A stretch of 64,000 nt of DNA. Source: Bacillus sp. SJS. GTDB taxonomy: Bacteria > Bacillota > Bacilli > Bacillales > Bacillaceae. The stretch spans positions 124,001-188,000 of the forward strand of contig NZ_JAQV02000003.1 of assembly GCF_000732485.2 (NCBI RefSeq). The letters are read 5' to 3'. Positions 25,637 through 35,120 of the stretch are shown in pieces. The notes beneath the pieces are model-generated. The model saw only the letters and a list, made by a program, of their open reading frames with translations, was not told the origin of the DNA and did no database searches. Each line of letters starts with the position of its first letter. The first letter of the stretch is position 1. The position numbers were made by a program, and so were the translations under genes.

Positions 25637-26182
25637 TCTAAAAGCCCCCTAGATTTTAATTTATATTGAACTTTTCTTAATAGAAAAGAATCAACCGCCA
25701 GCAATCTTTCTTCAAGCACATTTTTCAATAGAGTCTAACCGGAAATGGGGCGTACAGTCGTTCTTAATAAAGAATACCTATATCTGATTATATATTAAGT
25801 CCTAATTAATTGAAAAATCTCGAAAATTGCCATAATATTCACTTTAACGAACATTTTCGTTCTTTTTCTCGAATTATCTAACAATAGCTAACTATTTTAT
25901 AAAGAACATCCTTTATTAAAAGACGGGCTCAGGCTAGTTATGAAGTTTAGTCTCATATACAAGCTGCCTACTGACACCTCGTTCTCAATTTAAGCTTCAG
26001 ATTCTCAGATATTCTTTCATAATCAGGTAAAATTTGTGATATATTGTCATTTAATTCTTTTTAAAGAACTAAATCGTTCTTTTTCTCGATATTTCTAAGG
26101 ATTTCACTCCACTATTGTATTTTATTAAGAATCTACTGTACTATATAATGAACATAGATACTGATAGATAAGGAGTAACCAT
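25637..26182. promoter_or_regulatory. Divergent regulatory region with multiple SinR-type boxes
   Basis: 546 bp of AT-rich sequence between calY (minus) and the second sinR gene (plus). Exact GTTCTTT boxes occur at 25859-25865 and 26076-26082, and exact complements AAAGAAC at 25901-25907 and 26063-26069. The last two form an inverted pair with 6-nt spacing. A further TTCTT/AAGAA dyad is at 25761-25774. The 16-mer TCGTTCTTTTTCTCGA occurs twice (25857-25872, 26074-26089). GTTCTYT is the B. subtilis SinR box. A TATAAT -10 is at 26144-26149, 34 bp before the plus-strand start. Confidence 0.75.
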
Positions 26183-26521
26183 ATGACTTTTGCAGGAAAA
26201 AAAATAAGGGAGATTAGAAGGCAAAGGGGCTTTTCCCTGACTGAGCTCGCGGATCAGGCAGGTGTATCCAAATCTTATTTAAGCTACATAGAACGAGATG
26301 TACAAAAGAACCCCAGCTTGCATTTCCTAACAAAAATTGCTGAAAATCTTGGTGTTGAGGTTAAGGACCTAATAGGGGAACAGAATAACCAAACCAGGCT
26401 TGAACAGCTTGATCCAGAATGGGAAGATCTTTTAAAAACAGCGATAAGGAATGGATTAAGCAAAGAGGATTTTAAGCTTTTTACCGACTATATCCAGTTC
26501 AGTAAAAAGCACAGCAAATAA
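26183..26521 (+). CDS. SinR-like repressor paralogue
   Basis: 112 residues. The XRE HTH (about 1-65) has GFSLTELADQAGVSKSYLSYIERD and NPSLHFLTKIAENLGV, close to SinR at 21405. The C-terminal region DPEWEDLLKTAIRNGLSKEDFKLFTDYI matches the SinR/SinI interaction helices. It is shorter than B. subtilis SlrR and lacks that protein's extra C-terminal domain. AAGGAG precedes the ATG. No terminator separates it from the exopolysaccharide genes 63 bp downstream, so it is probably the first gene of that operon and autoregulated through the upstream boxes. Confidence 0.88.
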   Translation: MTFAGKKIREIRRQRGFSLTELADQAGVSKSYLSYIERDVQKNPSLHFLTKIAENLGVEVKDLIGEQNNQTRLEQLDPEWEDLLKTAIRNGLSKEDFKLFTDYIQFSKKHSK

Positions 26522-26584
26522 GAAATCTCCTTATTTATTTAACAAGATCATACAAGTATTGATACTTAGGAGAAGAGGATTACT

Positions 26585-27958
26585 ATGGAAAAAACGTTTG
26601 AGATTAAAGATCTGCTTAACATCCTCAGGAAGAATAAAATTCTAATAACGTCCATACCGTTTGTATGCCTGCTGATTGGATTTATTTATACGTATTTCAT
26701 TGCAAGTCCAATATACGAATCGAAAACGGATTTGCTCGTAAATACCACCCCAACAGCAAACACTGCCGAACCTGTATCACCTCTGGAAATAGACGCAAGT
26801 CTAAAACTCATTGAAACTTATCAATATATATTAAAGAGCCAAAGAATGGCCGATCTGGTTATTAAGGATCTGGATGGACTTCTTACGGAAGATGAATTTT
26901 TAGACAATGTAAAGGCAGAAAGTAACGGAAATTCTCAAATCATCTCTATTATTGTTGAAAACAAAAACCCAGATGATGCAGCCTTAATTGCGAACAAAAC
27001 AGCGGTCATTTTTCAATCAGAAATAAAAAAACTGATGAAGATTGAGAACGTAAACATTTTAACAATAGCAACCCCTTATTCATCTACTTCTAAACCCATT
27101 TTGCTCTTTAATCTATTGCTATCTTTTGCAGCAGGTTTAATTTTGGCCACCATATTTGTGCTTATTAAAGAACTTAAGAACAAAAAATTCGAAAGCAAAA
27201 AAGGCATCACTGATTTATTAGGAATCCCTTACCTGGGAGAGATTCCAGCCATTATTCCACAAGGCCCGACAAATAAATATTTAGATGAGCGTTACAATAA
27301 ATTAGTTGCCCATACTGAACCTCATTCATCTTCTTCTGAAGCATACCGGTCCGTAAGGGCTAATTTAGATATTCTGCGGCAGTCTAAGCAGCCAGTCACC
27401 ATTCTTGTAACAAGTACCTCTGCAGGAGATGGTAAGTCATTGACCTGTGGAAATCTTGCGGTCACATTGGCTAAGGACAATAAAAAAGTGGTTTTTGTAG
27501 ATTCAGATATGCGAAAGCCTAATGGACATTCACTTTTTAACTTGCATAACCGATGCGGACTAACAAATTATTTAACAGGGTTTTCAAGTTCAGATGAGAT
27601 TATTCAGTCTACCGCAATCCCAAAATTAAGTTTTATATCTGCTGGTCCAATTTCACCTAACCCACACGAGCTGATCATATCAAAGAAGATGGATCTACTC
27701 ATAGATAGATTAAAACAAAAGTTTGACGTTATTTTATTCGACAGCTCCCCCCTTCTGGTATCAGATTCAATCTTACTCTCTGGAAAAATGGATGGCTGCA
27801 TCTATGTTCTTAATGCCCGTAAAACAAATAGGGATGATGCAAACGAAAAAATAGAGCTTCTGAAAAGAAGTTCAAATGAACTAATAGGGGCTATTTTAAA
27901 CGAAAAGAAAACTCATAAAAGCAATCCCCACTATTATTACGGAGGTTATATGGGATGA
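26585..27958 (+). CDS. Polysaccharide co-polymerase/BY-kinase fusion
   Basis: 457 residues joining two usually separate proteins. Residues about 1-200 are a Wzz-type chain-length regulator with membrane helices near 20-40 and 175-195. Residues about 240-457 are a bacterial tyrosine kinase with Walker A AGDGKS (about 280), Walker A' VVFVDSDMRKP (about 302), Walker B VILFDSSP (about 380) and a C-terminal tyrosine cluster YYYGGYMG, the autophosphorylation site. It controls export and length of the polysaccharide. In B. subtilis the two parts are separate (EpsA/EpsB). Overlaps the next gene by 4 nt. Confidence 0.93.
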   Translation: MEKTFEIKDLLNILRKNKILITSIPFVCLLIGFIYTYFIASPIYESKTDLLVNTTPTANTAEPVSPLEIDASLKLIETYQYILKSQRMADLVIKDLDGLLTEDEFLDNVKAESNGNSQIISIIVENKNPDDAALIANKTAVIFQSEIKKLMKIENVNILTIATPYSSTSKPILLFNLLLSFAAGLILATIFVLIKELKNKKFESKKGITDLLGIPYLGEIPAIIPQGPTNKYLDERYNKLVAHTEPHSSSSEAYRSVRANLDILRQSKQPVTILVTSTSAGDGKSLTCGNLAVTLAKDNKKVVFVDSDMRKPNGHSLFNLHNRCGLTNYLTGFSSSDEIIQSTAIPKLSFISAGPISPNPHELIISKKMDLLIDRLKQKFDVILFDSSPLLVSDSILLSGKMDGCIYVLNARKTNRDDANEKIELLKRSSNELIGAILNEKKTHKSNPHYYYGGYMG

Positions 27959-28767
27959 TGATCGATTTGAGCTCCAGCATTCTCTCATCAGAAGATGAAT
28001 CCTTGGTGGATTTTCAACAAGCTTTTACTCTCGCCAAACAGGCTTATAAACAGGAAATTAACCATATTCTTATCATTCAAAATATCAGTGGAAAAGCAAA
28101 CATTGAAAACTATAACCAATTAGTAAAAAATATTAAACTCTTTAATAACAAGCTTCTTGAAGAAAAAATGGAGATTACTATTCGTCCAGGAATCAAATTG
28201 ATTTATTCCGATCAGTTAGATAAAGCGTTCAATTTTAGAGTTGAATCCTTAACCATTAATAAAGCCAGCAAATACTTATTAGTTGAAATTCCAGCTGTTT
28301 TTAATGTGAGTTCTTTGGAGAGTTTTTTCTATAAACTACAAATTAGAGGGATTGTCCCTATTATTTCCAATGCTGAGAAAGTGAAAACGTTCCAAATGCA
28401 GCCAGAAATTTTATATGAATTAGTTCAGAAATCCGGTGCCCTGATTCAAATTTCAGCAAATAACATATTTGAGGGTTCAGATCCGCTTACTTCAGAAACA
28501 GCAAAAATTATCATTCAAAGCAGATTGGTCCATCTGCTCGCGTCAAGCGCACAGCATCCAGAAATGAGACCATACAGAATGACTGAAGGATACACTCAAA
28601 TTGAAAAATGGACATCTCCAGAATATGTTGAGTATCTCAAACAAAATGCACACTCCGTTTGGTTTGGCCATTATTTTCCAATCTATCAGCCATTACCTTT
28701 CAACAAGAAACCTCTTAATCATTTAATAAAATTCAAAACATTAAAAAGAACATCAAGCAGGGTATGA
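27955..28767 (+). CDS. CapC/CpsB-like PHP phosphatase homologue lacking all metal ligands
   Basis: 270 residues that align along their length with the PHP-fold tyrosine phosphatases partnering BY-kinases. Family positions are recognisable by flanking sequence, but every metal ligand I can place is replaced: DxHxH reads DLSSS (4-8), TPHH reads QNIS (42-45), Glu in PGQE is Lys81, HPER reads NAEK (139-142), and SDAH reads SSAQ (197-200). The fold-conserving hydrophobic positions are kept and the frame is intact, so it is likely a catalytically dead regulatory homologue rather than a decaying gene. ATGA overlaps with both neighbours indicate tight co-translation with the kinase and flippase. Confidence 0.8.
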   Translation: MMIDLSSSILSSEDESLVDFQQAFTLAKQAYKQEINHILIIQNISGKANIENYNQLVKNIKLFNNKLLEEKMEITIRPGIKLIYSDQLDKAFNFRVESLTINKASKYLLVEIPAVFNVSSLESFFYKLQIRGIVPIISNAEKVKTFQMQPEILYELVQKSGALIQISANNIFEGSDPLTSETAKIIIQSRLVHLLASSAQHPEMRPYRMTEGYTQIEKWTSPEYVEYLKQNAHSVWFGHYFPIYQPLPFNKKPLNHLIKFKTLKRTSSRV

Positions 28768-30062
28768 TGATTAAGAGCATTTTCAGAGATGATTTTATTA
28801 GAAGTGTAAGTATTCTTGCAGCAGGTACAGGGTTAGCTCAAATGATTTACATGGTGTCTACGCCAATATTAACCAGACTTTATACTCCAGAGGAATTTGG
28901 TATCTTTTCCATTTATCTCTCGATATTATACAGCATCTCATCATTAGGATCGTTATCATATGAACAAGCAATTCCTCTACCTGAGAAAGATCGGGATGCT
29001 TACCTTATCTTTTCCCTTTCCATTATCATTAACACATTTATGGCGATTGTTATGATCCTGCTAATGACAATGTTTTGGGCACCAATTACGGAATTATTGC
29101 ATATCAGAAGTAATATTCTGTTCATGCTATTGCCATTGAGCTTCTTAGGATTTGGAATATTCCAGTCCCTCACATTGTGGGAACTAAGAAAACGAAATTA
29201 TACAAATGTATCTAAATCAAAACTTACAATGAATGGATCTCAAGCAATTGTGCAAAGCGGACTTGGCTTTTTCTCTGCTGGAGGATTAGGTCTTGTGGCC
29301 GGGGAGGTTCTAGCCCGCGCAGCAGGCAGTTTAATCATGATTCGAACATTCAAATGGACCATGTTCCGAGAGATTTCTTTAAAAGAGATTTATACCGTTT
29401 TTGTTCGTTATAAGAGATTCCCTCTTCTAACAACTCCTGCGGGGCTGATAAACGCATTCACTTTTCATCTGCCCGCCTTTCTCATTGCATTTAAATTTGG
29501 GGCGGCAGAGGCTGGATTTTTATTAATGGCTCAAAGGCTGCTCTCGGTGCCAGAAGCATTAATCGGCAATTCGGCTACACAGGTGTTTACTGGACAGGCA
29601 GCCTTCCTTAGAAAAGATAACCCGGGCATGGTACTAAAGTTATTTAGGAGCACTCTTTTAAAACTGGGTAAAGTAAGTATTCCCCTTTTCCTTTTAGGAT
29701 ACGTTGCAGCTCCTGCTTTGCTTCCCGCACTGCTTGGTGCTGAATGGTCTCAGGCGTCGTTTTATTTTCAATGGCTTTCTATATTTTATTTATTGCAGGT
29801 ACTGGTAAATCCTATATCTAGAATATTCCAAATCTATGAACAGCAAAAACTTCAGCTTCTTTCTGAAATTATTAGGAGCACATTTATCGCTGTTAGCAGT
29901 TTGGTCATTTTTTATTCAGATATGAGTCCCTTAAATGCTATTGCAATTCTGAGCGTTACCGGAACCGCTGGTTATGTACTTCATGGGTTTCTTTCTTGGA
30001 TTGCCATTCAGAAAGGCACAGATGATGATTCTTTGAATGCAATGAACGGACAGGAGGTTTGA
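28764..30062 (+). CDS. Wzx-type polysaccharide flippase
   Basis: 432 residues with about 12 membrane helices, MATE/MOP superfamily polysaccharide exporter. The N-terminus has TGLAQMIYMVSTPILTRLYTPEEFGIFSIY, a typical Wzx start (quoted in the family as TRLYxPEEFG). It moves lipid-linked repeat units across the membrane. It overlaps the upstream gene by 4 nt and is 3 nt from the polymerase gene. Confidence 0.9.
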   Translation: MMIKSIFRDDFIRSVSILAAGTGLAQMIYMVSTPILTRLYTPEEFGIFSIYLSILYSISSLGSLSYEQAIPLPEKDRDAYLIFSLSIIINTFMAIVMILLMTMFWAPITELLHIRSNILFMLLPLSFLGFGIFQSLTLWELRKRNYTNVSKSKLTMNGSQAIVQSGLGFFSAGGLGLVAGEVLARAAGSLIMIRTFKWTMFREISLKEIYTVFVRYKRFPLLTTPAGLINAFTFHLPAFLIAFKFGAAEAGFLLMAQRLLSVPEALIGNSATQVFTGQAAFLRKDNPGMVLKLFRSTLLKLGKVSIPLFLLGYVAAPALLPALLGAEWSQASFYFQWLSIFYLLQVLVNPISRIFQIYEQQKLQLLSEIIRSTFIAVSSLVIFYSDMSPLNAIAILSVTGTAGYVLHGFLSWIAIQKGTDDDSLNAMNGQEV

Positions 30063-30065
30063 AGG

Positions 30066-31259
30066 ATGGATTATAGCATTCAATCCAGAAACTCTGCATT
30101 AATCATAACCGGGGTCATCATGTGCTTCAGCTCATTTGTGCTGCTTGAGCCTTCCCCCTTTGACTTAATGGTTATTGCTTTTATTGGATATGCATGTTTA
30201 TCAGGAAATCTGACTTTCTCAGATGAACTAGTACTTCCTTTATTTTTCCTGCTTCTTTTTTTACTAATCAATATTCTCTCTTCATTTGGTACTGAAGATT
30301 TTTCTAGAGGATTGTTCTATGGACTAATAACTGTTTACCTTGCTTTTTCCTGGATGGGTTTGGTCGGGCTGATCGGCAGGTTTGGGGCAAATTTGTACAA
30401 GTATGTATTTACTGGCTATACAATTGCAGCCGTTTTATCTGCAATGGCTGGAATAGCCTCCTATTTTGGCTTCTTGCCGCTGGAAGATTCTGTTTTGAGT
30501 TTTGGGAGAGTTAAAGGGTTCTTTAAAGATCCCAATGTGTTTGGCCCTTTCTTAATACCGCCGATTTTATTTTGTTTAAGCAGACTCTTTGAAAACAAAA
30601 ACAGCTATAAACGAACAAATCTCATTACGCTCTTAATATTGGTTGGCGGTGTATTTCTCAGTTTTTCAAGAGCAGCATGGGGGCACATGTTAATTTCTGC
30701 TTTCATTTTCTATCTCATAATGCCAGGGCAGTCATCTAGTAAAAAAATAAAATCTATTCTTCAAATTCTGCTGGTTGCATTGCCATTTGCTATCGTACTT
30801 TTCTTATTTACAGATGCAAACTCTATGCTTGAGTCCAGAACTTCTTTGCAGGGGTATGATTCGGATCGTTTTGAAACTCAAAACGAAGCATTCAATGTTG
30901 GATTTTCCAAAATCCTTGGAATTGGTCCAGGACAGTCTGAAGGCTATTTCAATTATTCCACCCACAGTCTATACGCAAGAATCATTTCAGAAAACGGTGC
31001 AATTGGATTACTAGCGTTTTTATTATTTTATTTACTTAGTATTGCTGCAGCATCAATAAAAATTAAGAGTGCCGGTTATCAGTCCGGTGTTTATCTCTCA
31101 ATCGTTTCCGCTGCCCTAATCGGTCTTCTATTTAATAGTTTTTTTATAGATACACTCCACTGGAGGCACTTATGGCTATTGCTTGCACTTTCATGGCTGC
31201 CTCTTACAAATAATTTAAAGGCGGTGCACAAAAGTGAAAATAGTCCAATTAATAACTAG
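30066..31259 (+). CDS. Wzy/O-antigen ligase-type polymerase
   Basis: 397 residues with about 11-12 membrane helices. A Wzy_C-like region shows GRVKGFFKDPNVFG, FLSFSRAAW and a large extracellular loop with GIGPGQSEGYF...THSLYARIISENG. These motifs are typical of O-antigen ligases and polymerases that join repeat units outside the membrane. AGGAGG precedes the ATG. Within a Wzx/Wzy-type operon, polymerase is the likelier role. Confidence 0.85.
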   Translation: MDYSIQSRNSALIITGVIMCFSSFVLLEPSPFDLMVIAFIGYACLSGNLTFSDELVLPLFFLLLFLLINILSSFGTEDFSRGLFYGLITVYLAFSWMGLVGLIGRFGANLYKYVFTGYTIAAVLSAMAGIASYFGFLPLEDSVLSFGRVKGFFKDPNVFGPFLIPPILFCLSRLFENKNSYKRTNLITLLILVGGVFLSFSRAAWGHMLISAFIFYLIMPGQSSSKKIKSILQILLVALPFAIVLFLFTDANSMLESRTSLQGYDSDRFETQNEAFNVGFSKILGIGPGQSEGYFNYSTHSLYARIISENGAIGLLAFLLFYLLSIAAASIKIKSAGYQSGVYLSIVSAALIGLLFNSFFIDTLHWRHLWLLLALSWLPLTNNLKAVHKSENSPINN

Positions 31260-32484
31260 ATTAGATGATTTAGGCGGCGCGCAGATGCACCTTAGAGATC
31301 TGGTTGTTGAACTAAAGGCAGAGGGTCATGACGTAAGTGTTATAACAGGCAAGATTGGACCTGTTTCAGAATATTTAGTTAAGCATGGGGTGAACGTGAT
31401 TCATCTTCATTCGCTTGTAAGAGAAATTCATCCTTTTTTTGACTTAAAGGCCGCCTTAACTTTAAGAGACTTGCTTATTGTCCTTAAACCCGATTTAATA
31501 GCCACTCATTCTTCAAAAGCAGGCCTGATTGGGAGAATAATAGGAGCAAACCTAGGTATCCCAACGATTTTCACTGCTCATGGATGGGCATTTACTGAAG
31601 GGGTTTCTTATAGAAAGAGAAAAACCTATCAATTGCTTGAAAGATTAGCCGCTCCCTTCTCTTCAAGGGTGATTACAGTTTCAAACTATGATTATGAACT
31701 GGCTCTTAAACATCAAGTAATTCAGGATAATAAACTAAGTATGGTATGGAACGGTGTAAAAGACTTTCCTAACATAGCTCTCTCAACAGTCTCCTCACCC
31801 ATACCCAAAATTGTGATGGTTGCCCGTTTTGCAGAGCCTAAAGATCATCTATCGCTTGTTAAGGCCCTAAATGAGCTTAGGACAATTAATTGGGAACTGC
31901 AGCTTATTGGAGACGGCCCAATGAAAGCGTCCATCGAACATTATGTCGATTCTCTTCAGTTAGGAGACAAAATTAAGTTTTTGGGCTCAAGAAATGATGT
32001 CGAAAGCTTGCTGTCTCAAGCAGATATTTTTGTGCTCCTATCAAAATATGAAGGCCTCCCTCTCAGTCTTATAGAGGCATTAAGAGCGGGATTACCTGTT
32101 ATTGCCTCAAATGTTGGCGGTGTTAAAGAGATTATCTTAAATAATAAAAATGGATACTTAGTGAACCCAGAGGACAAGTCAGACTTGATTCTTAAACTTA
32201 TGCAGCTCATCCTATCCAGTGAAACCCGATCACGCATGGGGAAATTAGGGCGCAGAATTTATGAGGAATCATTTACGTTTGAAAAGATGATGAACCAGAC
32301 CTTATCCATTTATAAAACTGCGCTGAATGATCATCACAATCTGGTATCATTTCAAGAAAAAAAACGCATTCTTAATAGAAAAAAGCCAAATTTAAGGAGG
32401 ACTATCCGTGAACGTGAAGAAGAACAAAATCCTTCATCTAATAGCATCAACCAGTATAGGAGGAGCACCGGAAATCGTCCATAA
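31234..32484 (+). CDS. GT4-family glycosyltransferase
   Basis: 416 residues, GT-B fold. The N-terminal LGGAQMHLRDL binds the acceptor side, THSSKAG and TAHGWAF follow, and the C-terminal nucleotide-sugar site reads KYEGLPLSLIEALRAGLPVIAS with the E-x7-E pair. It starts at GTG 31234, 26 bp inside the polymerase gene. The last ~25 codons run 77 bp into the next gene with a basic, low-quality tail, suggesting that an original stop was lost. Sugar specificity is not deducible. Confidence 0.88.
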   Translation: MKIVQLITRLDDLGGAQMHLRDLVVELKAEGHDVSVITGKIGPVSEYLVKHGVNVIHLHSLVREIHPFFDLKAALTLRDLLIVLKPDLIATHSSKAGLIGRIIGANLGIPTIFTAHGWAFTEGVSYRKRKTYQLLERLAAPFSSRVITVSNYDYELALKHQVIQDNKLSMVWNGVKDFPNIALSTVSSPIPKIVMVARFAEPKDHLSLVKALNELRTINWELQLIGDGPMKASIEHYVDSLQLGDKIKFLGSRNDVESLLSQADIFVLLSKYEGLPLSLIEALRAGLPVIASNVGGVKEIILNNKNGYLVNPEDKSDLILKLMQLILSSETRSRMGKLGRRIYEESFTFEKMMNQTLSIYKTALNDHHNLVSFQEKKRILNRKKPNLRRTIREREEEQNPSSNSINQYRRSTGNRP

Positions 32485-33574
32485 TTTAGTGAAATACGGG
32501 AATAAGACTGATTTTAATATCCACATCGGGACAACAGATGATGGACCTTACTTTGAAAAATTTATGAAGGATGGCGCTACTGTAAAGGATTTACATCTAT
32601 TTGGCTCTAAATTCAGTTTAATCACGATATTTCGTTTAATTTCTTATTTAAGAAAAGAGAAGTTTGATCTTGTTCATACACATGGGGCCAGAGCAGGATT
32701 TTTCTTTACGATTGCCTCTCTATTTTCAAGAGTACCTTCTATTCATACCAGTCATGGTTATTCTTATGAAAACAAAGATCAATTTGCTGCGAAAAGATTT
32801 TATGTATTCATTGAAAAATTAATTTCTCTAAAGTCAAATAAAATCGGATGTGTCTCTCATAGCGATAAAAATATTGCGCTTTCGGAAAAAGTGGCCAGAA
32901 AGGAAAAATTGGTTGTTGTCCAAAATGGGATCGATTTTATCAACTCTTTACCTGATTCCGATTTAAAATTACGAGAATTTTATAATATTGGCAGCAATCC
33001 TCTAGTCGGTACAGTTGGGAGGATTACCAAACAAAAAGGCCCCTTTTTATTTTTAGATGTGGTTGAATTATTATTAAAAGAATACCCGACTGTAAAAGCT
33101 GTATGGATCGGTGATGGTGATTTAAAAGAGGCTATGACGAAAGAAATAGCTAACCGGAAGTTAAACGACTTTGTGTATTTGTATGGTTCAAAGAGTGATG
33201 CATCAAGAGTGATGAAACAATTCGATGTGTTTCTTATGACATCACTATTCGAACCCTTTGGTCTGACTGCTCTAGAAGCAATGTATAGCAAAGTGCCAAT
33301 TGTCGCCTCCAAAGCCGGAGCCCTTCCATCTATTATTACACACGATGTAACAGGCAGGCTGTTCGACCTGGATCATCCGAAACAGGCGGTAATTTCTATT
33401 ATGCAGGCATTAGAGGAAAAAAAATCTTCCATGATTACTTCAGCCTTCCATCATGTGACAGCAGCCTATGATGCAAGAAAAATGGTAAAAGAATATGAAG
33501 CACTATATCATGAAATTCTGCAAACAGGCAATTCTGAAGGATCTAAAGACAGGCTCGTTAATTATGGAGCTTAA
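32408..33574 (+). CDS. GT4-family glycosyltransferase
   Basis: 388 residues, GT-B fold, with TSIGGAPEIVHNL at the N-terminus, THGARAG, TSHGYSY, and the C-terminal donor site SLFEPFGLTALEAMYSKVPIVAS. The GTG start at 32408 is strongly supported by AAGGAGG at 32394-32400, although the upstream gene reads through it. It assembles the repeat unit together with the preceding enzyme. The acceptor and sugar are unknown. Confidence 0.88.
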   Translation: MNVKKNKILHLIASTSIGGAPEIVHNLVKYGNKTDFNIHIGTTDDGPYFEKFMKDGATVKDLHLFGSKFSLITIFRLISYLRKEKFDLVHTHGARAGFFFTIASLFSRVPSIHTSHGYSYENKDQFAAKRFYVFIEKLISLKSNKIGCVSHSDKNIALSEKVARKEKLVVVQNGIDFINSLPDSDLKLREFYNIGSNPLVGTVGRITKQKGPFLFLDVVELLLKEYPTVKAVWIGDGDLKEAMTKEIANRKLNDFVYLYGSKSDASRVMKQFDVFLMTSLFEPFGLTALEAMYSKVPIVASKAGALPSIITHDVTGRLFDLDHPKQAVISIMQALEEKKSSMITSAFHHVTAAYDARKMVKEYEALYHEILQTGNSEGSKDRLVNYGA

Positions 33575-35120
33575 TGTCATTACTTCTTTTAAGGATTTAC
33601 AGTTACAACGTGACAGCTGGACTAGTATTCTTGCTGAAAAAGGAAATACAATCCCCTTTATTGAATGGGATTGGATCAATTGCTGGTGGAAACATTACGG
33701 TCATAACTTTGACCTCCGTGTTCTCCAGATCATAAGAGAAGAAAAAATAATCGGTTACGTTCCCTTGATTAAAGAAAAAAAGAGATTCTATTCAAGCTAT
33801 TCATTTATGGGTAAAGATAAAGCGAATTACATGGATATTATTGCGAGCTCTTCTGATTATGAAATTGTATTTACTGAAGGTATAAATTGGCTGAAAGATC
33901 AAAAAGAAAACATCATTATTGAAATCAACGGAATCTACGCTGGCCCATTGAAGCAGCAACTAATAAATGATGTCATCAAGGAAGCTGGCTTGCACTTTTT
34001 TCATGAAAACACACCTGCTCCCGCTATTGAGTTTGCTGGCCTGGAAGCCGAATTATTCGTAAAAAAACGAAGCAGAAAACATGGGATGGACCGCAAGGAA
34101 AAAAAACTGCGAAAACATGGAAAGCTTTATCTTAAAGAAATCTTTTTAAAAGATATGGATTCCATCTTTTACCTCCATAAGAAGCGCTGGAAGGACAGAA
34201 GAGATACAAGCGGTTTTTCATCGGAAACAAATATAAATTTTTTTAAGGAATTAGTTCAATTAAAATCCAATACTGTCGTTACATGTGTAGATGGACTGTA
34301 TTTTGAAGACAAATTAATAGCTTTCTACTACGGATTCCAAACGAGAGGAAGGTATTTATACTATTTACCGGCCCATGATGACGATTTTGGTGTATACAGT
34401 CCTGGAAGGCTTTTAATGAAAGAAAAAGTTATAAATTGTATGGATCAGGAAACAAAAACCTTTGATTTAAGTATTGGCTATGAATCTTATAAGATGGACT
34501 GGGCGAACTCCGTATCGTATGTCAGCTCTTTCACATTAGTAAACGGAAGAATGTTTATCAAACTTGGATTCTCAATGTTGAAATTGAAGCAAATAATAAA
34601 AGGAAGAATGAAAAAGAATAAAAAGCTTGTTATGTTCATTCGAAATAAAACGTATAAATTACGCCCTATTTCGCTGTTAAACAAGATTTTTCAAATGGAA
34701 ATGTTTTATCAATATGTTTGGCAGGAAAATCGCGATAAAAGAATTGTCCCAGAACAAAAAACAATGAAGGATTTAGACTTCATCTGCCAAGCTACCGGAA
34801 AACACAAGGCAGAAATTATCAATCGTTTTTACAAAAATGATCAGTGCTATATGGATAACGATAAAATAGTCTGCTGGATAAAAAATATTAATTCTAATCC
34901 AATCATTTATGACTGCAATCTTAAGGAAATTGGGACATACAGCCTTCCAGTTACCAAACTTCCCTATCAAATCTATTCATCCTATAAGTCAAATGATGAT
35001 CATTCTACCTATACCGGATTCCATTTGGAAGTAAGATTTGCCGGAAAATCCTTTATCATTTCAAGAAAAAGAAAGGAGAACCATAATGATCTCCATAATT
35101 CGGAACAATTGGACTCTTAA
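33564..35120 (+). CDS. Large GNAT-type acyltransferase (CelD/BcsL-like)
   Basis: 518 residues. The N-terminal two thirds carry an acetyltransferase-6 (CelD/BcsL-like) layout: FIEWDWINCWWKHYG, a basic linker KKRSRKHGMDRKEKKLRKHG, LHKKRWKDR, AFYYGFQTRGRYLYYLPAHD and SIGYESYKMDW. The last ~150 residues are an extra region without a recognised domain. The ATG at 33564 overlaps the upstream gene by 11 nt. The frame to 33495 is not needed. It probably adds an acyl group to the polysaccharide or its precursor. Substrate unknown. Confidence 0.75.
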   Translation: MELNVITSFKDLQLQRDSWTSILAEKGNTIPFIEWDWINCWWKHYGHNFDLRVLQIIREEKIIGYVPLIKEKKRFYSSYSFMGKDKANYMDIIASSSDYEIVFTEGINWLKDQKENIIIEINGIYAGPLKQQLINDVIKEAGLHFFHENTPAPAIEFAGLEAELFVKKRSRKHGMDRKEKKLRKHGKLYLKEIFLKDMDSIFYLHKKRWKDRRDTSGFSSETNINFFKELVQLKSNTVVTCVDGLYFEDKLIAFYYGFQTRGRYLYYLPAHDDDFGVYSPGRLLMKEKVINCMDQETKTFDLSIGYESYKMDWANSVSYVSSFTLVNGRMFIKLGFSMLKLKQIIKGRMKKNKKLVMFIRNKTYKLRPISLLNKIFQMEMFYQYVWQENRDKRIVPEQKTMKDLDFICQATGKHKAEIINRFYKNDQCYMDNDKIVCWIKNINSNPIIYDCNLKEIGTYSLPVTKLPYQIYSSYKSNDDHSTYTGFHLEVRFAGKSFIISRKRKENHNDLHNSEQLDS

